Assembly (NCBI GenBank): GCA_036250195.1
Contig: JAVHZZ010000004.1
Location: 254,820,728-254,884,727 of the forward strand
DNA from: Mixophyes australis
Lineage: Eukaryota > Chordata > Amphibia > Anura > Limnodynastidae
Reading direction: 5' to 3'
DNA: 64,000 bases
The notes beneath the pieces are model-generated. The model was not told where the DNA came from. It made no database searches and was given only the letters and a program-made list of their open reading frames with translations. A program made the translations under genes and the position numbers. This document shows, in pieces, positions 37,701 to 43,697 of this stretch (position 1 is its first letter; each line of letters opens with the position of its first letter).

Positions 37701-39345
37701 CACAATTTTGCCTAAGAACACAGCCATGAATAAAGAATGGTACCAAAACATCCTCCAAGAGCAACTTCTCCCAACCATCCAATAACAATTTGGTAACGAA
37801 CAATGCTGTTTCCAGCATGATAAAGCACCTTGCCATAAGGCAAAAGTGATAAGTGGCTCGGGGATCACCACATTGAAATTTTGGGTCCATGGCCAGGAGA
37901 CCTTAATCCCATTGAGAACTTGTGGTCACTCCTCAAGTGGTGGGTGGACAAACAAAAGTCCACAAATTCTCACAAACTCCAAGCATTGATTAGGCAAGAA
38001 TGTGCGGCCATCAGTCAGTATGTTGCCCAGAAGTTGATTGACAGCATGCCAGGGCGAATTGCAGAAGTCTTCAAAAAGAAGGGTCAACACTGCAAATATT
38101 GACTCTTTGCACAAACTTAATGTAATTGTCAATAAAAGCCTTTGATACTTATGAAATGCTTGTAATTTTACTTCAGTATACCATAGCAACATCTGACAAA
38201 AAGGTCTAAAATACTGAAGCAGCAAACTTTGTGAAAACCAATACTTGTGTCATTCTCAAAACTTTTGGCCATGACTGTATAGCACTTGGCAACAGACTAT
38301 TTGTTGTAGCTTGATCCCATTTGAAAATAAAGTGTTTTTCACATTATTGCTTATTTTGAATATCCAGAAAGAAGATAGGGAAAAGTGGTAAATATATGGT
38401 TGAAATGTATACCCTAACAATAGAAATCAACAGGTAATATGCAGAAAAATTGCAAATAAAATCAGCAAACCTGTTCAGTAGAGACCCATTTAGATAGTGG
38501 TCTTTGATAGTATACTACAAATCAAGTCAACTTACCATTCCTCTTCACACAGAAAGAAACTGCAAATGAAAAACCTAGAGAACTAGATATGCCTAAGTCA
38601 GACCATCAGCATCAGGCACAAGCAAAGTCTATCAATGTGAATCACATCTCCCTAGTGAACAGACCTAGCAGAGGTCCACAAGCCAAACACAAAGCATATC
38701 CACGTAATTATGACATTGAAGGTACGTACAATATTATTACCCTGCAGAGTAGCATATTGTATGATGATTACATAAGAACTTTAGACAAAAACCTTTTGGG
38801 TATGGTATAGAAGAAGATGGAATGCACTACCATACCTGCCGTTGGTTGTCAGAATAACTGAGGAAATAATACTACTAAACCTTTGCCAACACAAACTGAA
38901 TTTTGACATGTTCCTGGTATTTTTTTTTCTCCTAGGATTGGTAGAAATGCTTAACAGAGTCCAGAGCAGCCGGGCAGATGACCAGCGTGGACTGCTATGT
39001 AAACAGAACCTTGTTCTACCTGACTTCTTGAAAATACAAACAGATGACCAATGTGATCATTGCCACACAACATGCCAGGACAATGCCACAGAGCTTCTGG
39101 AGACTGTGCCGCCTTGTCCAGATGTTTCTGCTGAAAACTGCAGTGAGCAAACTAATTCCATAGACAATTCATTGCCCTCATCAGAAACGGCATTCTCCTC
39201 ATCTTCTCACATACATGATACAAATAACTCCATAACTGTGTCAATTGCTAACAGTAACACAGTTCCTACAGTGACGATTTCCAATCTGAACTCCGAGCAA
39301 ACAATCAGCTATGACCAAACTTGTGCAGAGGATGACAAATTGTAA
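4687..39345 (+). CDS. RGS14: RGS14, regulator of G-protein signalling 14, 3' half (8 exons)
   Basis: Joined exons: 4687-4793, 6426-6629, 7984-8063, 13331-13457, 34850-34931, 35536-35588, 38553-38721, 38936-39345. With one carried-in base the total is 1233 nt, 410 codons plus TAA, open throughout. RGS14 is a cytosolic and nuclear scaffold. Its RGS domain stimulates GTP hydrolysis on Gi/o alpha subunits, its tandem Ras-binding domains bind Ras/Rap and Raf, and its GoLoco motif holds Gi alpha in the GDP state. Seen here: [10 protein letters not shown] linker, RBD1 ([14 protein letters not shown], then [18 protein letters not shown]), RBD2 ([20 protein letters not shown]), and GoLoco ([10 protein letters not shown], then DDQRGLL). 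The N-terminal RGS domain exons are not in the window. RGS12 is the nearest alternative, but RBD1 and the GoLoco fit RGS14 better. The introns hold a 9.2-kb hAT element, an L2 LINE and a Tc1 element; none interrupts an exon. Confidence 0.95.
4794..6425 (+). other. RGS14 intron (1.6 kb)
   Basis: AT-rich, with no recognised repeat. It ends in a good pyrimidine-rich acceptor, ttttcctttcag. Confidence 0.85.
6426..6629 (+). CDS. RGS14: RGS14 exon b: start of RBD1
   Basis: 68 codons, phase 0 at both ends, from [12 protein letters not shown] to [10 protein letters not shown]. It holds the first two strands and the main helix of the first Raf-like Ras-binding domain. This is the best conserved stretch in the window ([31 protein letters not shown]). 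Acceptor tttcag|AAT and donor CAG|GTATTT are both clean. Reading on past the donor hits a stop at 6687-6689, so the 79-residue open frame is exon plus intron. Confidence 0.96.
6630..7983 (+). other. RGS14 intron (1.35 kb)
   Basis: AT-rich and unremarkable. It ends ttctctag just before a tandem AAG AAG. Confidence 0.85.
7984..8063 (+). CDS. RGS14: RGS14 exon c: end of RBD1, with NAGNAG acceptor
   Basis: Encodes [20 protein letters not shown] then ENRISF, the second half of RBD1. The 3' splice site reads tag-aag-aag-gtg, so AG at 7983, 7986 or 7989 could be used, adding or dropping lysines in frame. The donor CA|GTGAGT at 8064 is strong. Length 80 nt leaves two bases of a split codon, completed by T in the next exon (histidine). 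Confidence 0.93.
8064..9400 (+). other. RGS14 intron, 5' part before the L2 LINE
   Basis: AT-rich. The stretch at 8560-8700 has the look of an old interspersed repeat but I cannot assign it. Confidence 0.5.
10610..11848 (+). pseudogene. L2 LINE ORF2 reverse transcriptase (412 aa open stretch)
   Basis: RT of the L2/CR1 type. Visible blocks in order: [51 protein letters not shown] (first catalytic Asp), [19 protein letters not shown], and [10 protein letters not shown] (the YADD catalytic pair), then a thumb region with [10 protein letters not shown]. The ATG at 10610 is only the first in the open stretch; the real ORF began upstream with the endonuclease. A frameshift near 11840 moves the frame to the next segment, so it is dead as it stands. 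Confidence 0.92.
11830..12146 (+). pseudogene. L2 LINE ORF2 C-terminal region, shifted frame
   Basis: Continuation of the ORF2 C-terminal region in another frame: LHWLP, then [32 protein letters not shown] and a KTHLFRKAY end. The same blocks occur on the minus strand at 55130-55620 in a second L2 copy. Confidence 0.85.
12444..13330 (+). other. RGS14 intron after the LINE
   Basis: AT-rich with no recognised element. It ends in the acceptor gcattctcag. Confidence 0.8.
13331..13457 (+). CDS. RGS14: RGS14 exon d: start of RBD2
   Basis: After the split histidine codon it encodes [20 protein letters not shown] then [22 protein letters not shown]. It is the link from RBD1 into the second Ras-binding-like domain, matching the [20 protein letters not shown] region of mammalian RGS14. 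Donor AAG|GTATGA. Phase 0 at the end. Confidence 0.94.
13458..14072 (+). other. First part of the 21.4-kb RGS14 intron
   Basis: No recognised element before the inverted-repeat element at 14073. Confidence 0.7.
14068..14499. mobile_element. MITE-like element with 28-bp inverted ends
   Basis: A 422-bp element (14073-14494). Both ends begin GACCTCATTTAGAGTCGG and then AYGYAAAGTC (2 differences in 28). The repeat CATAG flanks it at 14068-14072 and 14495-14499. A 5-bp duplication does not settle the superfamily. No transposase; the 83-84 residue open frames on both strands are fortuitous. Confidence 0.7.
14650..14870 (-). repeat. Interspersed repeat, LINE-tail-like, minus strand
   Basis: Reads atagctccaccaattccacagcgctgtacag, then ccctgttccactagagctcacagtcta, and ends with tgtgaggcagagat. 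The pattern 'agcgctgtacag / gagctcacagtct' is a common interspersed repeat of frogs and resembles the 3' ends of L2-like LINEs. Assignment is by pattern only. Confidence 0.5.
14970..15095 (-). repeat. LINE-tail-like repeat, minus strand
   Basis: tattatcttttatttataatgtgcc followed by gcagcgctatacatag resembles the reverse complement of an L2-like 3' end (gcgctatataaataa type). Short and diverged. Confidence 0.45.
15284..15638. mobile_element. MITE-like element with CTGGGTACACACTAC ends
   Basis: 355 bp with inverted ends CTGGGTACACACTAC at 15284 and its complement GTAGTGTGTACCCAG ending at 15638. No certain target duplication and no coding capacity. Superfamily not assigned. Confidence 0.65.
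15640..16930 (+). other. RGS14 intron, nothing recognised
   Basis: AT-rich. Open frames of about 77 and 108 residues at 16110-16554 overlap on opposite strands and show no domain. Confidence 0.5.
16935..16981 (-). mobile_element. Detached terminal fragment of the hAT-like element, inverted
   Basis: gtgctccctgcaagctccgc, then ggccagtccgaggctg, is the reverse complement of the left end of the element starting at 17143, with the middle of that end deleted. It lies 161 bp upstream in inverted orientation. Confidence 0.65.
17540..18322. repeat. 26-bp minisatellite, about 30 copies
   Basis: Unit ggggcaYtactgtgtggcat followed by aatatt (or accatt). Variants CAC/CAT and AATATT/ACCATT are interspersed, so the array has turned over by blocks. 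As 26 is not a multiple of 3, an open frame through it cycles through all phases; the 98-residue open frame at 18000-18296 is explained by this. Confidence 0.95.
18591..18669 (+). other. Exon-like 79-nt block shared by two hAT-like elements
   Basis: Bounded by ttttttccaaatag and GTAGGA, with text reading [17 protein letters not shown] in one frame. The block at 46736-46814 has exactly the same length, the same borders and the peptide [17 protein letters not shown]. It may be a former internal exon of the autonomous parent, or simply a conserved stretch of the element. I cannot name a protein for it. Confidence 0.45.
18696..18858. mobile_element. Nested 147-bp palindromic MITE
   Basis: 18704-18850 with inverted ends CAGGCTTGGCTAACCTGTGG and its near complement. 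The centre carries gttgtgaaactacaagtccc and its inverse. Target repeat GTCTAGTG/ATCTAGTG (7 of 8). The same family is at 23811-23948. The related large element at 46845-46865 lacks it and shows the unfilled site (gattctagtaggg). Confidence 0.82.
19108..19870 (+). other. RGS14 intron, nothing recognised
   Basis: AT-rich. It may include decayed 5' sequence of the Penelope-like element that follows. Confidence 0.5.
19880..21260 (+). mobile_element. Penelope-like element fossil (Neptune-type RT)
   Basis: Decayed reverse transcriptase on the plus strand. About 20040-20085 reads [10 protein letters not shown], resembling the KMAPxYANxFVG block of this group. About 20124-20153 reads [10 protein letters not shown] where the catalytic YxDD-LLWDG is expected, so one Asp is lost. 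The open stretch at 20146-20502 contains [20 protein letters not shown] followed by FLDLNI, then [18 protein letters not shown], which is the characteristic block order. A hammerhead-like remnant (CTGATGA at 21225, GAAA at 21237) follows about 700 bp later. Borders are approximate. Confidence 0.7.
21261..23803 (+). other. RGS14 intron, nothing recognised
   Basis: AT-rich. Overlapping small open frames at 21813-22202 and 23247-23691 (minus) show no domains. Confidence 0.5.
23804..23956. mobile_element. Palindromic MITE, second copy of the 18704 family
   Basis: About 137 bp (23812-23948) with inverted ends around ggggtaggcaacctg, arms with gttgtgaaactacaagtccc, and target duplication GTATAGAC at 23804-23811 and 23949-23956. 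An 8-bp duplication suggests hAT mobilisation. Confidence 0.85.
24560..24660. repeat. Possible end of a MITE (gaatcaggccc end)
   Basis: tttgcgttccttgatgaatcaggccc is the inverted form of an end seen in many frog interspersed repeats (gggcctgattcatc). No partner end is found upstream, so it is a fragment or chance. Confidence 0.3.
25281..27425. repeat. 79-bp satellite, about 27 copies, with an 863-bp higher-order repeat
   Basis: Unit: ctggactgcgtagaggagtg, then ggtcaccacaatat, aaaaaccctgaac, tttatgaatcgcacc, aataaatgtac. Single-base variants recur at exactly 863 bp: gaggaatggg at 25611 and 26474; ggaatgcg at 26308 and 27171. So a block of 11 units was duplicated in tandem. Nearly every unit has one AATAAA on the plus strand, which is the RGS14 sense strand. 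The unit aligns with part of the 483-bp unit to its right. Confidence 0.95.
27425..27640 (-). pseudogene. Truncated copy of the hAT transposase segment
   Basis: ggctgctcctccatcctctc, then gtgtgacaacctcttgttttt, matches the coding strand at about 30325-30400, where the transposase reads [19 protein letters not shown]. The copy has an in-frame stop and changes, and it lies between two tandem arrays. Confidence 0.75.
27645..28935. repeat. 483-bp tandem repeat, about 2.6 copies, derived from transposase sequence
   Basis: The landmark ggactgcatag occurs at 27740, 28223 and 28706 (steps of 483). On the minus strand each unit encodes [14 protein letters not shown], against [14 protein letters not shown] of the transposase (about residues 321-334). 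Each unit also has a small inner repeat (agaattaaagtatgaaat, 5 or more copies). The 60-151 residue minus-strand open frames are shadows of the repeat. Confidence 0.85.
29168..29231. repeat. Perfect 20-bp-arm hairpin beside the transposase stop
   Basis: Arms AACAAACCAATCATTTCAGC at 29168-29187 and its exact complement at 29212-29231, with a 24-nt loop. It lies about 55 bp beyond the stop of the minus-strand transposase and could act in transcript end formation or as a subterminal site; that is inference. Confidence 0.85.
29287..31986 (-). CDS. hAT transposase, BED-finger type (899 aa open frame)
   Basis: DNA transposase of the hAT superfamily, related to ZBED-like proteins. An acidic N-terminus is followed by a BED zinc finger at about 121-170 (C141, C144, H165, H170). 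The RNase-H-like core has Asp at about 368 (LTTDMWTS) and 456 (VVSDNASN), CFAHTINL at about 475, and TRWNST further on. The C-terminal dimerisation block [20 protein letters not shown] starts at about 812 and carries the likely catalytic Glu. The long frame without a stop in 2.7 kb is unusual for decayed DNA around it. The ATG at 31986 is probably not the original start: a second frame (31874-32296) supplies an N-terminus and joins at a G/C homopolymer. Whether it is active cannot be told. Confidence 0.93.
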   Translation of the reverse strand: MVQLHPRILALLLLPPPYKKLKRVMLSATKQQTTLPSKEKLSQIHKASPRMLVVVKPDLPITVREEVAREEAIDDVAGAVEELDDEDGDVVIVNEAPGGETADVHGMKKPIVMPGHKTKKCTSSVWSYFYPNPDNQCMAICSLCKAQISRGKDLAHLGTSSLIRHLNNLHSSVVSSGTGARTLIGTGTPKSRGPVGYTPATPSSSTSSTISIRFSPAAQVSSQTESSSIRDSSEESCSGTPTTATAAVAAVSRSSSQRGSRKTAKSFTKQLTVQQSFAMTTKYDSSHPIAKRITAAVTAMLVLDVRPVSAISGVGFRGLMEVLCPRYQIPSRFHFTRQAIPKMYREVRSSVLSALKNAVVPTVHLTTDMWTSGSGQTKDYMTVTAHWVDASPSAATATAASVAATTKWRLVQRQATLCITGFNKRHNADNILEKMREIISQWLTPLRLSWGFVVSDNASNIVRALNMGNFQHVPCFAHTINLVVQHYLKSDRGVQEMLAVARKIAGHFRHSASAYRRLEAHQKSMNLPCHHLKQEVVTRWNSTLYMLQRMEEQQKAIQAYTATYDIGKGVGMRLSQAQWRLISVLCKVLQPFELATREVSSDTASLSQVIPLIRLLQKQLEKVREELVSHCDYTKHVALVDVALRTLCQDPRVVTLLKSEEYILATVLDPRFKAYVVSLFPADTSLQRCKDLLVRRLSSEEDRDMPTAPPSFSSTSMAARKKLSFPKRGAGGDADNIWSGLKDLPTIADMSTVAALDAVTIEKIVDDYFADTIQVDMSDSPYCYWQEKKAVWKPLYKLALFYLSCPPSSVYSERVFRAAGNLVSERRRRLLPQNVEKIMFIKMNNQFLNEVQHCPPDSTEGPVVVESSGDELIMCDEEEVHTVGGEESEVEDEDDILPQ
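31874..32296 (-). pseudogene. N-terminal part of the hAT transposase, out of frame at a homopolymer
   Basis: 140 residues rich in Ser, Lys and acidic residues, ending in a Pro run encoded by a C homopolymer (plus strand G-run at about 31936-31945). Past this run its frame enters nonsense while the neighbouring frame carries the transposase. A one-base slip in the run, real or a sequencing error, explains the split. If so the start codon is near 32296 or 32284. Confidence 0.7.
32300..33930. repeat. 296-bp tandem repeat, 4 full copies plus a diverged fifth
   Basis: The landmark tatgcccttagaagcacaga occurs at 32471, 32767, 33063 and 33359 (steps of 296) and 33699 (step 340). Each unit has a T-rich half and a half of GCACAGGACACAGCACC type. 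It lies upstream of the transposase, where promoter copies would be expected. The repeated 64-residue minus-strand frames are repeat shadows. Confidence 0.95.
33955..34153. promoter_or_regulatory. hAT right subterminal region with CGGATC motif cluster
   Basis: Within 200 bp there are repeated CGGATC/GATCCG/ATCCGA motifs (ggatccgagtatcgcgagat, cggatctgtctcggatccga, ctcggatcgg, ctcggatttc). The left end (25010-25110) has repeated TTCGGATTT. Clustered motifs at both ends are typical transposase-binding sites of hAT elements. Confidence 0.6.
34162..34849 (+). other. End of the 21.4-kb RGS14 intron
   Basis: AT-rich. It ends in acceptor tttttaaacag. Confidence 0.8.
34850..34931 (+). CDS. RGS14: RGS14 exon e: end of RBD2
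   Basis: Encodes [20 protein letters not shown] then LVLQTLT. It matches the [20 protein letters not shown] then LVLDTL stretch that closes RBD2 in mammals. Acceptor aaacag|ATG, donor ACTG|GTAAGA (strong). One base of the next codon is carried over. Confidence 0.93.
34932..35535 (+). other. RGS14 intron (604 bp)
   Basis: AT-rich with no element. Acceptor ttcttctaacatgcag. Confidence 0.85.
35536..35588 (+). CDS. RGS14: RGS14 exon f: short linker exon
   Basis: 53 nt encoding [18 protein letters not shown] with the carried base. It is weakly conserved and is accepted because splice sites (gcag|AT, AAG|GTAATG) and phase fit exactly between exons e and g. Its position equals the linker after RBD2 in mammals. 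Confidence 0.82.
35589..36604 (+). other. RGS14 intron before the Tc1 element
   Basis: No recognised element. Confidence 0.7.
36972..38102 (+). pseudogene. Tc1-type transposase pseudogene (DDE)
   Basis: Fragments in order: helix-turn-helix start [18 protein letters not shown] then [12 protein letters not shown] (36972-37126); second DNA-binding half [20 protein letters not shown] and first catalytic block [14 protein letters not shown] (37168-37470); after the insertion, a degenerate middle with the HDKAPCH block at about 37818-37838; and the third catalytic block [10 protein letters not shown] (from 37881) to the C-terminus GQHCKY. Stop at 37124 and several frameshifts; inactive. Confidence 0.9.
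37484..37642 (-). mobile_element. L2-derived insertion nested in the Tc1 element
   Basis: 37490-37636 is flanked by AGTAAA on both sides. Without it the transposase text reads straight through (ccaacagtaaagcatcctg). Its text (attttgagataagggaggaa, then ttggtgcagttttattaatg) matches 55370-55440, the minus-strand L2 copy. So a short L2 piece entered the transposon after the transposon entered the intron, or rode in with it. Confidence 0.8.
38280..38552 (+). other. RGS14 intron, 3' remainder
   Basis: AT-rich, ending with acceptor attcctcttcacacag. Confidence 0.85.
38553..38721 (+). CDS. RGS14: RGS14 exon g: basic linker before GoLoco
   Basis: Starts [15 protein letters not shown] and ends YPRNYDIEG with the next exon. 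It is rich in basic residues, as expected for the linker between RBD2 and GoLoco. The terminal DIEG equals the DIEGLVELLN start of the GoLoco segment. Donor GAAG|GTACGT, one base carried. Confidence 0.93.
38722..38935 (+). other. Last RGS14 intron (214 bp)
   Basis: Short intron with a strong pyrimidine tract (ttttttttctcctag). Confidence 0.9.
38936..39345 (+). CDS. RGS14: RGS14 last exon: GoLoco motif and C-terminal tail
   Basis: Begins [20 protein letters not shown] and then [13 protein letters not shown]. The DQR triad, whose Arg reaches into the Gi alpha nucleotide pocket, is intact, so guanine-nucleotide dissociation inhibition should be kept. The tail after DFLKI is roughly 110 residues, Ser/Thr/Asn-rich with several Cys (CDHCHTTC near its start), clearly longer than in mammals. 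Stop TAA at 39343-39345. Confidence 0.96.
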
Positions 39346-39850
39346 TTGTGCATTGTTATTATTGACTGTGCTTTGTATTTATTACAAAACATTTCACTCC
39401 CAGGAGATGGATGCTGGATGCAAATGTGTAGCTCATGCAAGTAATCCAGGAGGATGCTGTGATTTGCTCTAGATAGCCACATTGGTTGAGGGTTGTATCA
39501 AACCTGTTGGTTTCTATGAACAAGACCAGTCAGCAAGTAGATGGGAGGTCTGTACGCCCCCAATGTTATGTATGCAAGAGGCTTACAAGCTATATATTTT
39601 TGTCTAATGGCAGCTAATCATGACATTTGGTGGTTCCTCATCACTAATGTCAAAATTCCGATGCAGATGCTGTGTTTTTCATTTTGTTACTTGGATAATT
39701 GGTATGATACTAGGCGTATCTGGCTTTTTACCTCTTTTCAGTTCTCTATCCCGTTTATTTAAAGGTAACGAACACTAACAATTTTTACATCTGTATCTGC
39801 GAAGCAAAAAGGGATACAAATAAAATGACTTATTCACATGGATGCCCTCA
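39346..39850 (+). other. RGS14 3' UTR with AATAAA at 39819
   Basis: No coding sense. The first convincing polyadenylation hexamer is AATAAA at 39819-39824 (acaaataaaatg), about 475 nt after the stop. The site itself is inferred. Confidence 0.65.
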
Positions 39851-41160
39851 GTTTTAATTAGGACAGTTTAAGCAGTCTGCAGCACAACTGCTGTTCGTCA
39901 ACGTCAAAGACACAAACCTTATGTCCCTTAAAGCAGTTCAGTTATTATAGCAGATAGCAGATACTCGTATTAAATGGGAACAGACTAAATCTAAATTAGT
40001 TAAGACAGGTCTAAGGTGATCAGAACAAACCACTGTATGACTTAAAGCACTGTTAGAGGGAGATTTACCCCTTCCTCCTTAAGCATAGATAAATGTAATA
40101 TTGTATATTTTTACATGTGTTAGCCACAATTACATATGAAAACATTGTTTTGGTCTTTTAAGGATTTTAAATAACACCAAAGGTTAACCAATAGCTAAGT
40201 TCCCTTACCATTTATAACCTCTATTAGAACCATTTTAACAGTCCCACAGGAGCTAGTGAATTTTGAGATCAATGGGTGTTATTATGACTTTTTACTATTT
40301 TTAATCTTGTACACATTTTTTTAAACATACAGCAGTATGTAAAATAGTTGAAGTCTGAAAATGAATAGGTCATCATTAGACAACATTTATGGCTTCTTTG
40401 CATAACAGCATTTGTCGTTTAAAATTCATGTGGTTTGTCCACATGAAAACCCAGTTGAATAACAAACCAAAATAAGACAAATGTAAGTCAATGAGAGAGT
40501 TTCAACTTTTGTGTTTGTTTAAACACAGCAGGCTCCAGTTCCTGTGGTGGATGGCCAGTGGCCACATGAAAAATTCCAAGTAGCAGTTGCGGTTTGTTCA
40601 GTGTTCAATATGAGCACCATGTGTACTATCAACTATCTATACCAAATGGTATGTTTAATGCATTCAACTGAGGCCAAAACTACCACAGACACAAACAACG
40701 CAGGATGAGTCTAGTTTCTAAGGTGAAAGAATGGAAATTATAATGGTAATAATTACCATATATGTGTGTCTTAGTAGGAAATAAAAGTTGTAAGCTTTTT
40801 TTCTGAATTCCATCAGCATTGCTTACCTATAGTAGTATATAAGTACACTGCTGTAATTACTCTTCAACCTTTGTGTTCTTGTCTACAGTTCTCAAGGTAA
40901 TTCAGTCAATGGTTCAAAAGGCACATCTGCAAAGTTTTGGATAAATAAATGTGGTACTCAAACTGCAGACTCCTCTTCTTTCCGGTATTAATGAGAGCGC
41001 TACTGCCTAGCAAACAGTATCATGCGTCTCAAAGGGAACTTTAGTAGAATGTGTAAACATAAAGAAAACATAGCTAATATATTAATATATGTATGATCTT
41101 TGGAGACCTGCACAAACAAGAGATTCCAAGAATAAAATATGCAAAACTTGCTGAAAAGCC
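39851..41160. other. Intergenic, nothing recognised
   Basis: AT-rich. No exon of a neighbour such as SLC34A1, which follows RGS14 in mammals, was recognised. Confidence 0.5.
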
Positions 41161-41399
41161 TTTTATTTATTTAGTTAAATTACTCAAGATTGAAGATGAA
41201 AGGAAAGGGGTGCAGGGCAAGAGGAAAAGTGGTTTGTGAGAGGCACCACAAATAAGTGGATAGTAAGGACAAATGGTAGAAGATGGTGGGGGTAAAAGGG
41301 AGAGAAAGCCACACAAAGTGGGAGAAAGAAGGGACAGATACAAAATGCATAGACAAAGGGAAACAGAGGTACACAAATTAGAGGCAAACACAAAAAGAA

Positions 41400-42480
41400 G
41401 GGGACAGAAGCATACATGAGAAGTTAGAGGGAGAGAGACTGGTGAAGCAGAGAGGCTGGGGCAGAGTGTAGAAGAGCCAATAGACAGGCGCAGACAGGGG
41501 AAGGGCAGAGAGGCTGGTATAGACAAGAGAAGGGCAAATCGGCTGGCACAGACAAGAGAAGGGCTCAGGCTGGTGCAGACAAAAGAAGGACATAGAGGCT
41601 GGTGAAGGGCCAACATGGGAAGTGCTGAAAGGCTGAAACAGTGAGGGGAAGGACAGTGAGGCTGGTGCAGACAGGAGATGAGCAAATAGACTGGTACAGA
41701 CAGGTAAAGGGCAGAAGCTAATACAGACAGGAGAAGGGCAGAGAGGCTGGTGCACATAGGGGAAGAGCAGAGAGGCTGGTGCACATAGGGGAAGAGCAGA
41801 GAGGCTGGTGCACATAGGGGAAGAGCAGAGAGGCTGGTGCACACTGGAAGAGCAGAGAGGCTGGGGCAGAGTGTAGAAGAGCCAATAGACAGGCACAGAC
41901 AGGGGAAGGGCAGAGAGGCTGGTATAGACAAGAGAAGGGCAAATCGGCTGGCACAGACAAGAGAAGGGCTCAGGCTGGTGCAGACAAAAGAAGGACATAG
42001 AGGCTGGTGAAGGGCCAACATGGGAAGTGCTGAAAGGCTGAAACAGTGAGGGGAAGGACAGTGAGGCTGGTGCAGACAGGAGATGAGCAAATAGACTGGT
42101 ACAGACAGGTAAAGGGCAGAAGCTAATACAGACAGGAGAAGAGCAGAGAGGCTGGTGCACATAGGGGAAGAGCAGCGAGGCTGGTGCACACGGGGAAGAG
42201 CAGAGAGGCTGGTGCACATAGGGGAAGAGCAGAGAGGCTGGTGCACACTGGAAGAGTAGTGTGGCTGGTACAGACAGAGGAAATGCAGAGGTTGGTGCAG
42301 ACAAGGGAAGGGCAGAGAGGCTGACACAGACAGTGGACAGAGATAGATTGACACACATAGTGGAAGAGTAGAGATACTAGCACAGACAGGGGAAGGGCAA
42401 ACAGACTGATGAAGACAAGGGAATGGCACAAAGAGGCGAAAAGGCAAGAAAGATTGACACATACAGGAAAGAATGATACC
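41400..42480. repeat. 29-bp minisatellite with a 405-bp higher-order duplication, open in several minus frames
   Basis: Core unit agagaggctggtgcacatag followed by gggaagagc (29 bp) with many variants. A block starting agaggctggggcagagtgta occurs at 41451 and again at 41856, 405 bp apart. Minus-strand frames of 431, 326 and 130 residues overlap because the unit has almost no stop in any phase. The Cys/Leu/Ser/Pro-rich text has no domain and I do not call it a gene. Confidence 0.9.
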
Positions 42481-42539
42481 TCATAGAAAGGTGACAAGAA
42501 CATTTGTGTATGCAAGGTGAGGTTAGGGAAAATGCAGAA

Positions 42540-43697
42540 AAGGCTGTGGTACTGGCTAACCCCAGCGACCCTCCCCGTTCAGATAAAGTAGAGCTCTGGA
42601 AATATGCTCGGAACTTCGCAAAGCCGCATCTACACTTAGATCACTTTTTTACACTATTTTAAAATCCTGCATCGCTAATTGGATAGAGGGCAGTGCCATT
42701 AGGCAGTGGAGCCCACTGGGGACCTCCCGGGATTGTGCTGGACCATTCTGATCTTGCTCACACATAGAGGTAGGACAAAATATGTCACAGTAACTGAGTA
42801 GACTGCTGCTAAATACTATATGTAGGAAGAGTCCCCCCCCCTCTCTTCCCCTCTCTTTCCCACTGTGGCTGGATCATCTTTAAATAACATTGTAATAATA
42901 TATTTAAATTATTAGCACAGGGTGCTTATTTATATCATTGCAACTGTATTGATTTTATTATAGCGTGTGGCACTTTGTATAGGAAATTCATTCATTTCTG
43001 AGGTATTGATTTGTAACTTCTGAGACAGGATGTCATGATTGGATTGTTCTAAAGAAAGTTCCTCATGTTAATTAGACCTTTTCATCTCAGTAGTCAACAT
43101 GTCTGTTCAGACTCTATACAGAACAGGGGGGGGGGGGGCGCTGCCTTTCTGTCTGTGTGGCTTGTAGCCTGCATCTCAGATCCTGTCCGAATAATGCACA
43201 CAGAAGGTTTTGGGCAAATTAGTGTACATTTTCTTAACTTTGCATTGCATTTAAATCCATGTTTTGGGAAACATATTGCATCCTGATACTAAAAATAAAT
43301 CAGACTTCTTGGGGCCAGCAAAGAGTTCAGGGGGCTGGCACACCCCCTGCTAGGTTGTGTCTAAAACTGTATAAAACAGCACTGGTTTGTACTGAAATGT
43401 ATTATTATTGTTCCATCTGACATTCTGATCACTGGTACCTTAAACCAGTTATCAGGACACTTGAGCGAATAAACATCACTGACTTCAAGATCCTGCTTTG
43501 ACAACTTCTTCCCTGCTGTATTTCCTGTGATCTACAAATTAGACCCAAATCTAATCCATTTCCGGCTGTTCAGAGGTTTGGACCCAGCTTTCCAGTACCA
43601 ACGCTTTGCCGCTACCTGCAGCTCTGGCCAGCGGATAGGCCAGGGGTACCATCCACAGCCACCCTGATCTGAAGGCAAGAGGTTAGAAGTTCAGGAT
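42540..43697. other. Intergenic, nothing recognised
   Basis: Includes short C- and G-runs (42833-42842; 43127-43138). No gene structure. Confidence 0.5.

Larger units (their letters stand above)
36605..38279 (+). mobile_element. Tc1/mariner transposon, decayed, with a nested L2 fragment
   Basis: Element 36607-38277 (1671 bp) between TA dinucleotides. Ends CAGTCAATGCCAAAAGTTTT and the complement of CAGTCATGGCCAAAAGTTTT are similar over about 75 bp. It carries a broken transposase on the plus strand and a 147-bp foreign insertion at 37490-37636. It lies in the intron between RGS14 exons f and g. Confidence 0.92.

Noticed and set aside
41167..42462. 431-codon minus-strand open frame, Cys/Leu/Ser/Pro-rich
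   Set aside because: Explained by a 29-bp minisatellite open in every phase; overlapping frames of similar length, no domain, no splice context.
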